This document shows, in pieces, positions 38,293 to 47,787 of a stretch of DNA of 64,000 nt. The first letter of the stretch is position 1, and each line of letters begins with the position of its first letter. Both the position numbers and the translations under genes were made by a program. The stretch spans positions 4,464,001-4,528,000 of the forward strand of contig NZ_AP027764.1 of assembly GCF_036503815.1 (NCBI RefSeq). Reading direction: 5' to 3'. The notes under the pieces are model-generated. The model did not search any database. It worked only from the letters and a program-made list of their open reading frames with translations, and was not told the DNA's origin. Source of the DNA: Escherichia coli. GTDB lineage: Bacteria > Pseudomonadota > Gammaproteobacteria > Enterobacterales > Enterobacteriaceae.

Positions 38293-39924
38293 ATGAGACA
38301 TTCATTGCCCTACCGCATATTACGCAAACGTCCGATGAAATTGAGTACCACTGTGATCTTAATGGTCAGCGCGGTACTGTTCTCGGTGCTATTGGTGGTG
38401 CATCTGATTTACTTCTCGCAAATCAGTGATATGACGCGAGACGGGCTAGCCAACAAGGCACTGGCAGTGGCGCGTACTCTCGCCGACTCGCCGGAAATCC
38501 GTCAGGGCTTGCAGAAAAAACCGCAGGAGAGCGGCATCCAGGCCATCGCGGAAGCCGTGCGCAAACGCAACGATCTGCTGTTTATTGTCGTTACCGATAT
38601 GCAAAGTCTTCGCTACTCGCATCCTGAAGCCCAGCGTATTGGTCAGCCATTTAAAGGTGATGACATCCTTAAAGCGCTGAATGGCGAAGAAAATGTCGCT
38701 ATCAATCGCGGTTTTCTGGCGCAGGCTTTACGCGTATTTACCCCCATCTACGATGAAAATCATAAACAAATTGGCGTGGTGGCGATCGGCCTTGAGTTAA
38801 GTCGCGTGACCCAACAGATCAATGACAGTCGCTGGAGCATCATCTGGTCGGTATTATTTGGCATGCTGGTCGGGCTGATTGGCACCTGCATTCTGGTTAA
38901 GGTACTGAAAAAAATCCTTTTCGGCCTGGAACCCTACGAAATCTCCACGCTGTTTGAGCAACGCCAGGCCATGTTGCAGTCTATCAAAGAAGGCGTCGTT
39001 GCCGTGGACGATCGCGGCGAGGTCACGCTGATCAACGATGCCGCACAAGAATTGCTGAATTACCGTAAGTCGCAGGACGATGAGAAACTGTCGACGCTAA
39101 GCCACGCGTGGTCACAGGTGGTAGATGTCTCGGAAGTGTTACGCGACGGTACCCCGCGGCGCGACGAAGAGATTACGATTAAAGACCGGCTATTACTGAT
39201 CAACACCGTTCCGGTGCGCAGTAATGGCGTTATCATCGGTGCCATTTCAACCTTCAGGGACAAAACTGAAGTACGTAAACTGATGCAGCGACTCGATGGT
39301 CTGGTCAACTATGCTGACGCACTTCGTGAACGATCCCACGAATTTATGAATAAATTGCATGTGATTCTCGGATTATTGCATCTGAAGAGTTATAAGCAGT
39401 TGGAAGATTACATTCTCAAAACAGCCAATAACTATCAGGAAGAGATTGGCTCTCTGCTGGGTAAGATCAAATCTCCGGTTATCGCTGGTTTTTTAATCAG
39501 CAAGATTAACCGCGCGACCGATTTAGGCCATACGCTGATTTTAAACAGTGAAAGCCAGCTGCCAGACTGCGGCAGTGAGGACCAGGTCGCGACGCTGATT
39601 ACCACGTTGGGAAATCTGATAGAAAACGCGCTGGAAGCATTAGGGCCGGAACCCGGTGGCGAAATTAGCGTAACATTGCACTACCGTCACGGCTGGCTGC
39701 ACTGTGAAGTTAACGATGATGGACCGGGGATCGCACCCGACAAAATCGATCACATTTTTGACAAAGGTGTCTCGACAAAAGGAAGCGAGCGAGGCGTCGG
39801 TTTAGCACTTGTCAAACAACAGGTAGAAAATCTCGGCGGCAGCATCGCCGTGGAATCGGAACCCGGGATTTTCACACAATTTTTTGTCCAGATACCCTGG
39901 GACGGGGAGAGGTCGAACAGATGA
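38293..39924 (+). CDS. dcuS: C4-dicarboxylate sensor histidine kinase DcuS
   Basis: Membrane sensor of 543 residues for fumarate, succinate, malate, aspartate and citrate. TM1 is at about 20-41. The periplasmic PAS domain carries the ligand residues in SLRYSHPEAQRIG (Arg107, His110 in K-12). TM2 is at about 181-203, then a cytoplasmic PAS domain. The kinase core has the phospho-histidine in RSHEFMNKLHV (His349) and the ATP site NLIENALEA and DDGPGI. It phosphorylates DcuR, whose start overlaps by 4 bp. Its targets frdABCD and dcuB-fumB are all in this window. Confidence 0.98.
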   Translation: MRHSLPYRILRKRPMKLSTTVILMVSAVLFSVLLVVHLIYFSQISDMTRDGLANKALAVARTLADSPEIRQGLQKKPQESGIQAIAEAVRKRNDLLFIVVTDMQSLRYSHPEAQRIGQPFKGDDILKALNGEENVAINRGFLAQALRVFTPIYDENHKQIGVVAIGLELSRVTQQINDSRWSIIWSVLFGMLVGLIGTCILVKVLKKILFGLEPYEISTLFEQRQAMLQSIKEGVVAVDDRGEVTLINDAAQELLNYRKSQDDEKLSTLSHAWSQVVDVSEVLRDGTPRRDEEITIKDRLLLINTVPVRSNGVIIGAISTFRDKTEVRKLMQRLDGLVNYADALRERSHEFMNKLHVILGLLHLKSYKQLEDYILKTANNYQEEIGSLLGKIKSPVIAGFLISKINRATDLGHTLILNSESQLPDCGSEDQVATLITTLGNLIENALEALGPEPGGEISVTLHYRHGWLHCEVNDDGPGIAPDKIDHIFDKGVSTKGSERGVGLALVKQQVENLGGSIAVESEPGIFTQFFVQIPWDGERSNR

Positions 39925-40640
39925 TCAATGTATTAATTATCGATGACGACGCAATGGTCGCGGAGCTGAATCGCCGATACGTGGCACAAATCCCGGGCTT
40001 TCAATGCTGTGGAACGGCTTCGACGCTGGAGAAAGCCAAAGAGATTATCTTCAATAGCGATACGCCTATCGACCTGATATTGCTAGATATCTATATGCAA
40101 AAAGAGAACGGGCTCGATTTACTGCCTGTTCTGCATAATGCGCGTTGCAAAAGTGATGTGATTGTTATCTCTTCCGCTGCCGATGCCGCAACCATTAAAG
40201 ATTCGCTGCATTACGGAGTCGTGGATTACCTGATCAAACCCTTCCAGGCTACCCGCTTTGAAGAGGCGCTCACCGGCTGGCGGCAAAAGAAAATGGCGCT
40301 GGAAAAACATCAGTATTATGACCAGGCCGAGCTTGATCAGCTAATCCACGGCAGCAGCTCCAACGAGCAAGATCCTCGTCGCTTGCCAAAAGGCTTAACA
40401 CCACAGACGTTACGCACGCTGTGCCAGTGGATTGACGCGCATCAGGACTATGAGTTTTCAACCGACGAGCTGGCTAATGAGGTTAACATCTCGCGTGTTT
40501 CCTGCCGTAAATATCTCATCTGGCTGGTCAACTGCCACATCTTGTTCACCAGTATCCATTATGGCGTCACAGGTCGTCCGGTTTATCGTTATCGTATTCA
40601 GGCAGAACATTACTCACTACTTAAACAATATTGCCAATAA
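39921..40640 (+). CDS. dcuR: Response regulator DcuR
   Basis: CitB-family regulator of 239 residues. The receiver domain has the acidic pocket DDD at 8-10 and the phosphorylated Asp56 (LILLDIYM). The C-terminal DNA-binding helix-turn-helix is at about 170-200. It activates dcuB, fumB, frdA and dctA in K-12. Translationally coupled to dcuS by an ATGA overlap. Confidence 0.98.
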   Translation: MINVLIIDDDAMVAELNRRYVAQIPGFQCCGTASTLEKAKEIIFNSDTPIDLILLDIYMQKENGLDLLPVLHNARCKSDVIVISSAADAATIKDSLHYGVVDYLIKPFQATRFEEALTGWRQKKMALEKHQYYDQAELDQLIHGSSSNEQDPRRLPKGLTPQTLRTLCQWIDAHQDYEFSTDELANEVNISRVSCRKYLIWLVNCHILFTSIHYGVTGRPVYRYRIQAEHYSLLKQYCQ

Positions 40641-41208
40641 CGATCACGGTTATCTGTAAGTAATAATTATTACAGTAATGCAAAATACCCCTGGCACAAG
40701 TTACATCGTTCATCAGTAAAACTTGTGCCAGATCAAATATAATTCCCCCTCTCTCACCGCTGAAAATTAATATCTCTTCGGATGAACGGTGTTTTTAATT
40801 TCAAAACGCTAACAAAAGTTAATTAACTATTATGTCGCCCGCATTATGTGTATTTTTACCCACAAATGGGTAGTTAAGAATAATCTATAAACCTGATGAT
40901 ACCTACCCTGAGAACAAAAAATATACCGATAAGTATCAATAAGATAGCATCAAACAAAACATTAACATCTGCGTAGTACAAACTATAAACCCATCGCCAG
41001 AGAGTATTTCTCTCTGAAAAAACCGCTTATCACAGTGCATAAATTTGCCGCTGCTTTAATCAGCCAATATTCACTGTGAGGTATTTACTCAAGCCGGTAA
41101 CGACCAAACGGATATTTAGTCAAGCTCTGAAAACAGTTCATACAAAACAGAACGTGACTGTGATCTATTCAGCAAAAATTTAAATAGGATTATCGCGAGG
41201 GTTTACAC
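40641..41208 (+). promoter_or_regulatory. dcuR-dcuB intergenic region with dcuB promoter
   Basis: 568 bp without a gene, AT-rich. It should contain the DcuR, FNR, CRP and NarL sites that control dcuB-fumB in K-12. Visible items: an 11-bp perfect inverted repeat (40692-40702 and 40720-40730), and TTGTGCCAGATCAA (40723-40736), which matches one FNR half-site well. TGTGATCTATTCAGCA near 41158-41173 resembles a weak CRP site. No small ORF with a convincing ribosome-binding site was seen. Confidence 0.55.
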
Positions 41209-42549
41209 ATGTTATTTACTATCCAACTTATCATAATACTGATATGTCTGTTTTATGGTGCCAGAAAGGGTGGTATCGCGCTGGGTTTATTAGGCGGTAT
41301 CGGCCTGGTCATTCTGGTCTTTGTCTTCCACCTTCAGCCAGGTAAACCACCGGTTGATGTCATGCTGGTTATCATTGCGGTGGTGGCGGCATCGGCGACC
41401 TTGCAAGCTTCGGGCGGTCTTGATGTCATGCTGCAAATTGCCGAGAAGCTGCTGCGCCGTAACCCGAAATATGTCTCCATTGTCGCGCCGTTTGTGACCT
41501 GTACGCTGACCATTCTTTGCGGTACGGGTCATGTGGTTTACACCATTCTGCCGATCATCTACGACGTTGCTATTAAGAACAACATCCGTCCGGAACGTCC
41601 GATGGCGGCAAGTTCTATCGGTGCACAGATGGGGATTATCGCAAGCCCAGTGTCGGTTGCGGTTGTATCTCTGGTTGCGATGCTGGGTAATGTCACCTTT
41701 GATGGTCGCCATCTTGAGTTCCTCGACCTGCTGGCAATCACCATTCCATCGACGTTAATCGGTATCCTGGCGATCGGTATCTTCAGCTGGTTCCGCGGTA
41801 AAGATCTGGATAAAGATGAAGAGTTCCAGAAATTCATCTCCGTACCGGAAAACCGTGAGTATGTTTACGGTGATACCGCGACGCTGCTGGATAAAAAACT
41901 GCCGAAAAGCAACTGGCTAGCAATGTGGATCTTCCTCGGGGCAATCGCTGTAGTTGCACTTCTTGGTGCTGATTCGGACCTGCGTCCATCCTTCGGTGGC
42001 AAACCGCTGTCGATGGTACTGGTTATTCAGATGTTTATGCTGCTAACCGGGGCGCTGATTATTATCCTGACCAAAACCAATCCCGCGTCTATCTCAAAAA
42101 ACGAAGTCTTCCGTTCCGGTATGATCGCCATCGTGGCGGTGTACGGTATCGCATGGATGGCGGAAACCATGTTCGGTGCGCATATGTCTGAAATTCAGGG
42201 CGTACTGGGTGAAATGGTGAAAGAGTATCCGTGGGCCTATGCCATTGTTCTGCTGCTGGTTTCCAAGTTTGTAAACTCTCAGGCCGCGGCGCTAGCGGCG
42301 ATTGTTCCGGTCGCGCTGGCGATCGGCGTTGACCCGGCATACATCGTGGCTTCAGCACCGGCTTGCTATGGTTATTACATCCTGCCGACTTATCCGAGCG
42401 ACCTGGCAGCGATTCAGTTTGACCGTTCCGGCACCACCCACATCGGTCGCTTCGTCATCAACCACAGCTTTATTCTGCCGGGGTTGATTGGTGTGAGCGT
42501 ATCGTGCGTCTTCGGCTGGATCTTCGCTGCGATGTACGGGTTCTTATAA
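41209..42549 (+). CDS. dcuB: Anaerobic C4-dicarboxylate antiporter and co-sensor DcuB
   Basis: Fumarate/succinate antiporter of 446 residues, the main carrier in fumarate respiration; about 12 membrane segments. The block [12 protein letters not shown] near 80 is shared with DcuA. In K-12 it also holds DcuS in its fumarate-responsive form. Ribosome-binding site GCGAGGG upstream of 41209. fumB follows 77 bp later on the same transcript. Confidence 0.98.
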
Positions 42550-42626
42550 ATGCACTTTGCGTGCCGCCCGTGACTGCGCGGCACGCCATTTTCGAATAAC
42601 AAATACAGAGTTATAGGCTGGAAGCT

Positions 42627-44273
42627 ATGTCAAACAAACCCTTTATCTACCAGGCACCTTTCCCGATGGGGAAAGACAATACCGAATACTATCTACTCAC
42701 GTCCGATTACGTTAGCGTTGCCGACTTCGACGGCGAAACCATCCTGAAAGTGGAACCAGAAGCCCTGACCTTGCTGGCGCAGCAAGCCTTTCACGACGCT
42801 TCTTTCATGCTCCGCCCGGCACACCAGAAACAGGTCGCGGCTATTCTTCAAGATCCAGAAGCCAGCGAAAACGACAAGTACGTGGCGCTGCAATTCTTAA
42901 GAAACTCAGAAATCGCCGCCAAAGGCGTGCTGCCGACCTGCCAGGACACCGGCACCGCGATCATCGTCGGTAAAAAAGGTCAGCGCGTGTGGACCGGTGG
43001 CGGCGATGAAGAAGCGCTGTCGAAAGGTGTCTATAACACCTATATCGAAGATAACCTGCGTTACTCACAAAACGCGCCGCTGGACATGTACAAAGAGGTC
43101 AACACCGGCACGAACCTGCCTGCGCAAATCGACCTGTACGCGGTAGATGGCGACGAATACAAATTCCTCTGCGTCGCCAAAGGCGGTGGCTCTGCCAATA
43201 AAACGTATCTCTACCAGGAAACCAAAGCTTTGCTGACTCCCGGCAAACTGAAAAACTTCCTCGTCGAGAAAATGCGTACACTCGGTACTGCAGCCTGCCC
43301 GCCGTACCATATCGCGTTTGTGATTGGCGGTACGTCTGCGGAAACCAACCTGAAAACCGTCAAGTTAGCAAGCGCTCACTATTACGATGAACTGCCGACC
43401 GAAGGGAACGAACATGGTCAGGCGTTCCGCGATGTCCAGCTGGAACAGGAACTGCTGGAAGAGGCCCAGAAACTCGGCCTTGGCGCGCAGTTTGGCGGTA
43501 AATACTTCGCGCACGACATCCGCGTGATCCGTCTGCCACGTCACGGCGCATCCTGCCCGGTAGGTATGGGCGTCTCCTGCTCCGCTGACCGTAACATTAA
43601 AGCGAAAATCAACCGCGAAGGTATCTGGATCGAAAAACTGGAACACAATCCAGGCCAGTACATTCCACAAGAACTGCGTCAGGCCGGTGAAGGCGAAGCG
43701 GTGAAAGTCGACCTTAACCGCCCGATGAAAGAGATCCTCGCCCAGCTTTCGCAATACCCGGTATCCACCCGCTTGTCGCTCACCGGCACTATTATCGTGG
43801 GTCGCGATATTGCACATGCCAAGCTGAAAGAGCTGATTGACGCCGGTAAAGAACTGCCGCAGTACATCAAAGATCACCCGATCTACTACGCGGGTCCGGC
43901 GAAAACGCCTGCCGGTTATCCATCAGGTTCACTTGGCCCAACCACCGCAGGTCGTATGGACTCCTACGTGGATCTGCTGCAATCCCACGGCGGCAGCATG
44001 ATCATGCTGGCGAAAGGTAACCGCAGTCAGCAGGTTACCGACGCGTGTCATAAACACGGCGGCTTCTACCTCGGTAGTATCGGCGGCCCGGCGGCGGTAC
44101 TGGCGCAGCAGAGCATCAAGCATCTGGAATGCGTCGCTTATCCGGAGCTGGGTATGGAAGCTATCTGGAAAATCGAAGTAGAAGATTTCCCGGCGTTTAT
44201 CCTGGTCGATGACAAAGGCAACGACTTCTTCCAGCAAATCGTCAACAAACAGTGCGCGAACTGCACTAAGTAA
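42627..44273 (+). CDS. fumB: Anaerobic class I fumarase FumB
   Basis: Oxygen-sensitive 4Fe-4S hydratase of 548 residues that converts malate to fumarate under anaerobic conditions. The N-terminal alpha domain holds cluster cysteines in LPTCQDTGT (near 105), ACPPYH (near 224) and PVGMGVSCSADRN (near 318). The C-terminal beta domain contains the PAKTPAGYPSGSLGPTTAGRMD block conserved in class I fumarases. Together with DcuB it feeds FrdABCD. The start follows ATAGGCTGGAAGCT (GGAAG). Confidence 0.98.
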   Translation: MSNKPFIYQAPFPMGKDNTEYYLLTSDYVSVADFDGETILKVEPEALTLLAQQAFHDASFMLRPAHQKQVAAILQDPEASENDKYVALQFLRNSEIAAKGVLPTCQDTGTAIIVGKKGQRVWTGGGDEEALSKGVYNTYIEDNLRYSQNAPLDMYKEVNTGTNLPAQIDLYAVDGDEYKFLCVAKGGGSANKTYLYQETKALLTPGKLKNFLVEKMRTLGTAACPPYHIAFVIGGTSAETNLKTVKLASAHYYDELPTEGNEHGQAFRDVQLEQELLEEAQKLGLGAQFGGKYFAHDIRVIRLPRHGASCPVGMGVSCSADRNIKAKINREGIWIEKLEHNPGQYIPQELRQAGEGEAVKVDLNRPMKEILAQLSQYPVSTRLSLTGTIIVGRDIAHAKLKELIDAGKELPQYIKDHPIYYAGPAKTPAGYPSGSLGPTTAGRMDSYVDLLQSHGGSMIMLAKGNRSQQVTDACHKHGGFYLGSIGGPAAVLAQQSIKHLECVAYPELGMEAIWKIEVEDFPAFILVDDKGNDFFQQIVNKQCANCTK

Positions 44274-44280
44274 CCTCTTC

Positions 44281-44334
44281 GGCCCAGCGCCTGGCAGCAT
44301 GCTGCCAGGTGATCCCCCTGGGCCACCTCTTTTG
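44281..44334 (+). terminator. fumB terminator with nested hairpins
   Basis: Inner perfect 20-bp palindrome CCTGGCAGCATGCTGCCAGG (44290-44309), enclosed by an outer stem GGCCCAG (44281-44287) / CTGGGCC (44318-44324). Followed by ACCTCTTTT. It lies 8 bp after the fumB stop. Confidence 0.75.
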
Positions 44335-44395
44335 CGATTGTAATTTCACGCTTGCTGGTGAATAGTCAGTATTTTCCCTGACTTGCGAACTCACC

Positions 44396-45046
44396 ATGAC
44401 CCGCACACTCAAGCCGTTAATTCTTAACACCGGCGCACTGGCGCTAACGTTAATCCTGATTTATACCGGCATTTCGGCCAATGACAAACTCACCTGGCTG
44501 ATGGAAGTGACACCGGTGATTATTGTCGTGCCGCTACTGCTTGCCACCGCCAGACGTTATCCGTTAACGCCGCTGCTCTATACGCTCATTTTCTTTCACG
44601 CCATCATCCTGATGGTCGGCGGACAATACACCTACGCGAAAGTCCCCGTTGGTTTTGAGGTGCAGGAATGGCTGGGGTTGAGTCGTAATCCGTATGACAA
44701 GCTGGGGCACTTTTTCCAGGGGCTGGTGCCTGCACTGGTGGCACGAGAAATTCTCGTTCGCGGGATGTACGTGCGCGGACGTAAAATGGTGGCGTTCCTG
44801 GTCTGCTGCGTGGCGCTGGCGATAAGCGCGATGTATGAATTAATCGAGTGGTGGGCAGCGCTGGCAATGGGTCAGGGAGCGGATGATTTTCTCGGTACCC
44901 AGGGCGACCAATGGGACACACAATCCGATATGTTCTGCGCGCTGCTTGGCGCATTAACGACGGTGATATTCCTTGCTCGCTTTCATTGCCGCCAGCTACG
45001 GCGCTATGGCTTAATCACCAGAGCGCCGGAAGCGATTACCTCTTAA
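44396..45046 (+). CDS. yjdF: DUF2238 inner membrane protein YjdF, altered C-terminus
   Basis: Membrane protein of 216 residues with about six hydrophobic helices. Conserved motifs YDKLGHFFQGLVP (near 101-113) and YELIEWWAA (near 143-151) are those of the DUF2238 family; function unknown. From memory K-12 YjdF has 209 residues and ends LITG, whereas here the end is LITRAPEAITS. The change coincides with the loss of melB, and the stop overlaps the melA stop by 4 bp. The last residues may therefore derive from the deletion junction. Confidence 0.9.
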   Translation: MTRTLKPLILNTGALALTLILIYTGISANDKLTWLMEVTPVIIVVPLLLATARRYPLTPLLYTLIFFHAIILMVGGQYTYAKVPVGFEVQEWLGLSRNPYDKLGHFFQGLVPALVAREILVRGMYVRGRKMVAFLVCCVALAISAMYELIEWWAALAMGQGADDFLGTQGDQWDTQSDMFCALLGALTTVIFLARFHCRQLRRYGLITRAPEAITS

Positions 45047-46398
45047 CGGTGCAACCAGCCTGGCAGCCAGTCGCCGTGGGCGGCAATCAGGTCGTCAACA
45101 AGAGCATATATTTCGTCAATGCCCAGCACGGCGGCAGTATGCGGGTCCATCATCGCGGCGTGGTAAACACGGTCGCGATTTTCTGTGAGAATGGCTTCCG
45201 TCAGCAGCGTCTGTACGTTGATATTGGTTTGCATCAGGGCGGCCAGATGCGAAGGTAGCGTACCGACTTTGGTCGGCTGAATGCCATTAGCATCAACTAA
45301 ACAGGCCACTTCCACACAACATCCTTGTGGCAGGTTATCAATCAATCCATCGTTACGGACGTTGCCGTAAATCACACTCGGCTCGCCAGTCCAGATAGCG
45401 TTCATGATTGTGCTGGCATATTCCCGTGACGGTTTAATATCAATCCGGGAGGCGTTCTTATACTCCTCCAGCTCTTTATGCCAGTTCGCCAGCTGCTCGA
45501 CGCAGCGTTTCGGGTACTCATCCAGCGGTACTTTATAACGCTCAATCAAATCCTCACGACCTGGCTTAATAAACCACGGTGTGTACTCAGCAAAATGTTC
45601 TGACGATTCAGTGACGAAGTAGCCCAGCTTTTTGAACATTTCGTAACGCACAATATTCTGGCAGCGAGTATTACCATGAATATTTGGCTTCGGTGCCTGC
45701 CCTGCCTCATAAGCCGCCAGCAGTTCCGGGTAGAGATTCACGTAACTGCCGTCGGCGGTTTTGCGCTCCAGTTCCAGGTAAAACGCCATATGGTTGATAC
45801 CCGCACAACGGTAACGCAGCGTAGCCGGGTCGATATTGAGGTCACGCGCCAGCTCTTCCGCCGTTCCCTGCACCGAATGGCACAGCCCTACCTGTTTGAT
45901 ATGCGGATAACGGGCATACATCGCCCAGGTATTCATCGCCATTGGGTTAACATAGTTGAGCATGGTGGCATCGGGGCAGACTTCCGTCATGTCCTCGCAA
46001 ATTTGCCACAGGTGAGGAATGGTACGTAGCGCGCGCATAATACCGCCCGGCCCCAGTGTATCGGCAATGGTTTGTTCCAGACCGTGGCGCTTACAGACCT
46101 CAAAATCAGTCACCGTGCAAGGTTCATAACCGCCAATCTGAAATGCCACCACGACAAAATCGGCATCCTGTAAGGCTTCTTTCTGTTGGGTGTGGCAGGT
46201 GATTTTGCCGCTGGCCCCTGCTGAATCCATCAACTTGCGCACCACAATATGCGACTCTTCCAAGCGGGTGGGATCAATGTCCATCAGGGCAATATGCGCC
46301 GTTTTCAGCGCCTCGCGATGGAACACATCACCAAGAATATTTTTAACGAAAATCGTCGAACCAGCGCCGATAAATGTAATTTTGGGTGCAGACATCAT
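45043..46398 (-). CDS. melA: Alpha-galactosidase MelA (melibiase)
   Basis: Cytoplasmic GH4 enzyme of 451 residues that splits melibiose and other alpha-galactosides, using NAD+ and Mn2+ in a redox mechanism. The NAD motif FIGAGSTIF is at 9-17. Metal and substrate residues lie in GLCHSVQG (near 172) and GINHMAFYLE (near 200). Full length and intact. In K-12 it is followed by the melibiose permease gene melB, here absent. Controlled by MelR, divergently encoded, through inverted 18-bp sites upstream. Confidence 0.98.
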   Translation of the reverse strand: MMSAPKITFIGAGSTIFVKNILGDVFHREALKTAHIALMDIDPTRLEESHIVVRKLMDSAGASGKITCHTQQKEALQDADFVVVAFQIGGYEPCTVTDFEVCKRHGLEQTIADTLGPGGIMRALRTIPHLWQICEDMTEVCPDATMLNYVNPMAMNTWAMYARYPHIKQVGLCHSVQGTAEELARDLNIDPATLRYRCAGINHMAFYLELERKTADGSYVNLYPELLAAYEAGQAPKPNIHGNTRCQNIVRYEMFKKLGYFVTESSEHFAEYTPWFIKPGREDLIERYKVPLDEYPKRCVEQLANWHKELEEYKNASRIDIKPSREYASTIMNAIWTGEPSVIYGNVRNDGLIDNLPQGCCVEVACLVDANGIQPTKVGTLPSHLAALMQTNINVQTLLTEAILTENRDRVYHAAMMDPHTAAVLGIDEIYALVDDLIAAHGDWLPGWLHR

Positions 46399-46475
46399 GC
46401 AGATCTCCTGGCTTGCTTGAATAACTTCATCATGGCAGGCGAATCTGCAGAAAACCTCCGGCTTCCAGGTTGAGC

Positions 46476-46493
46476 ATTCCCATAAACTCAGAT
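46476..46493 (-). promoter_or_regulatory. MelR site (site 2 type, proximal to melA)
   Basis: 18-bp element ATTCCCATAAACTCAGAT, centred at 46484.5. It is the exact reverse complement of the element at 46514-46531. In K-12 MelR sites 1 and 2 are inverted 18-bp sequences centred at -100.5 and -62.5, that is 38 bp apart; the same 38-bp spacing is seen here. Confidence 0.85.
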
Positions 46494-46513
46494 CCTGCGT
46501 GAAGTATCAGTAA

Positions 46514-46531
46514 ATCTGAGTTTATGGGAAT
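46514..46531 (-). promoter_or_regulatory. MelR site (site 1 type, distal to melA)
   Basis: 18-bp element ATCTGAGTTTATGGGAAT, centred at 46522.5, an exact inverted copy of the proximal element. The 20 bases between them contain GCGTGAAGTATCAGTA, a weak CRP-like sequence at the place where CRP binds co-operatively with MelR in K-12. Confidence 0.85.
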
Positions 46532-46680
46532 AAATTACCTGAAAAGAAGAGTTTTCGGCCTCATGGTACTCGGATGATCCCTTCGCCCCTCTGGCAAGAG
46601 GGCGAAAACCGTGCTCCCACTCGCAGTCATCCTCCCTCACTCCTGCCATAATTCTGATATTCCAGGAAAGAGAGTCATCC

Positions 46681-47589
46681 ATGAATACAGATACTTTTAT
46701 GTGCAGCAGCGACGAAAAACAGACCCGCAGCCCGCTGTCGCTGTATTCGGAGTACCAGCGGATGGAGATTGAGTTTCGCGCACCGCATATCATGCCCACC
46801 AGCCACTGGCATGGTCAGGTCGAAGTGAATGTGCCTTTCGATGGCGATGTGGAATACCTGATCAACAATGAAAAAGTGAGTATCAATCAGGGACATATCA
46901 CGCTGTTCTGGGCCTGTACACCGCACCAACTAACAGATACCGGAACCTGTCAGAGCATGGCGATTTTTAATCTGCCGATGCATCTGTTTCTCTCCTGGCC
47001 GCTGGATAAAGACCTGATTAACCACGTCACTCACGGCATGGTGATCAAATCACTGGCGACACAGCAACTTAGCCCGTTTGAAGTGCGCCGCTGGCAGCAG
47101 GAATTGAACAGTCCGAACGAGCAAATTCGCCAGCTCGCCATTGATGAAATTGGCCTGATGCTCAAGCGATTTAGCCTCTCTGGCTGGGAACCGATTCTGG
47201 TCAATAAAACCTCGCGCACACACAAAAACAGCGTCTCGCGCCATGCGCAATTTTATGTCAGCCAGATGCTGGGCTTTATTGCCGAAAACTATGATCAGGC
47301 GCTGACCATCAACGATGTGGCTGAGCACGTCAAACTTAACGCCAACTATGCAATGGGGATATTCCAGCGGGTCATGCAATTGACGATGAAACAGTACATT
47401 ACTGCGATGCGCATCAACCACGTTCGTGCGTTACTGAGCGATACCGATAAAAGTATTCTCGATATTGCCCTGACGGCAGGCTTTCGTTCGAGTAGCCGTT
47501 TTTACAGCACGTTCGGCAAATATGTCGGCATGTCACCGCAACAATACCGCAAACTTAGCCAACAGCGCCGCCAGACGTTTCCCGGCTAA
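46681..47589 (+). CDS. melR: Melibiose operon regulator MelR
   Basis: AraC-family activator of 302 residues. The N-terminal cupin-like sugar-binding domain covers about 20-170. The C-terminal DNA-binding domain has two helix-turn-helix motifs (first around LTINDVAEHVKLNANY; second SILDIALTAGFRSSSRFYSTF, the AraC signature). Divergent from melA with 282 bp between. Still full length although the permease gene is gone. Confidence 0.98.
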   Translation: MNTDTFMCSSDEKQTRSPLSLYSEYQRMEIEFRAPHIMPTSHWHGQVEVNVPFDGDVEYLINNEKVSINQGHITLFWACTPHQLTDTGTCQSMAIFNLPMHLFLSWPLDKDLINHVTHGMVIKSLATQQLSPFEVRRWQQELNSPNEQIRQLAIDEIGLMLKRFSLSGWEPILVNKTSRTHKNSVSRHAQFYVSQMLGFIAENYDQALTINDVAEHVKLNANYAMGIFQRVMQLTMKQYITAMRINHVRALLSDTDKSILDIALTAGFRSSSRFYSTFGKYVGMSPQQYRKLSQQRRQTFPG

Positions 47590-47787
47590 AGACGATATCA
47601 GTATCAGCCAAAAAAATAGTTTAGCCGTCGATAATAAGCAGTGAAAATAAATCAAAATAATCACATAACATATTGTTTATAAAAATGAATATTTAAAAAA
47701 TGTTTGTTTTTCATGCGCTTTACAGCCCGAAAAGGCCGGAAGATACTTGCCCGCAACGAAGATTCCTTCATAACCGGGTAAGCAATG

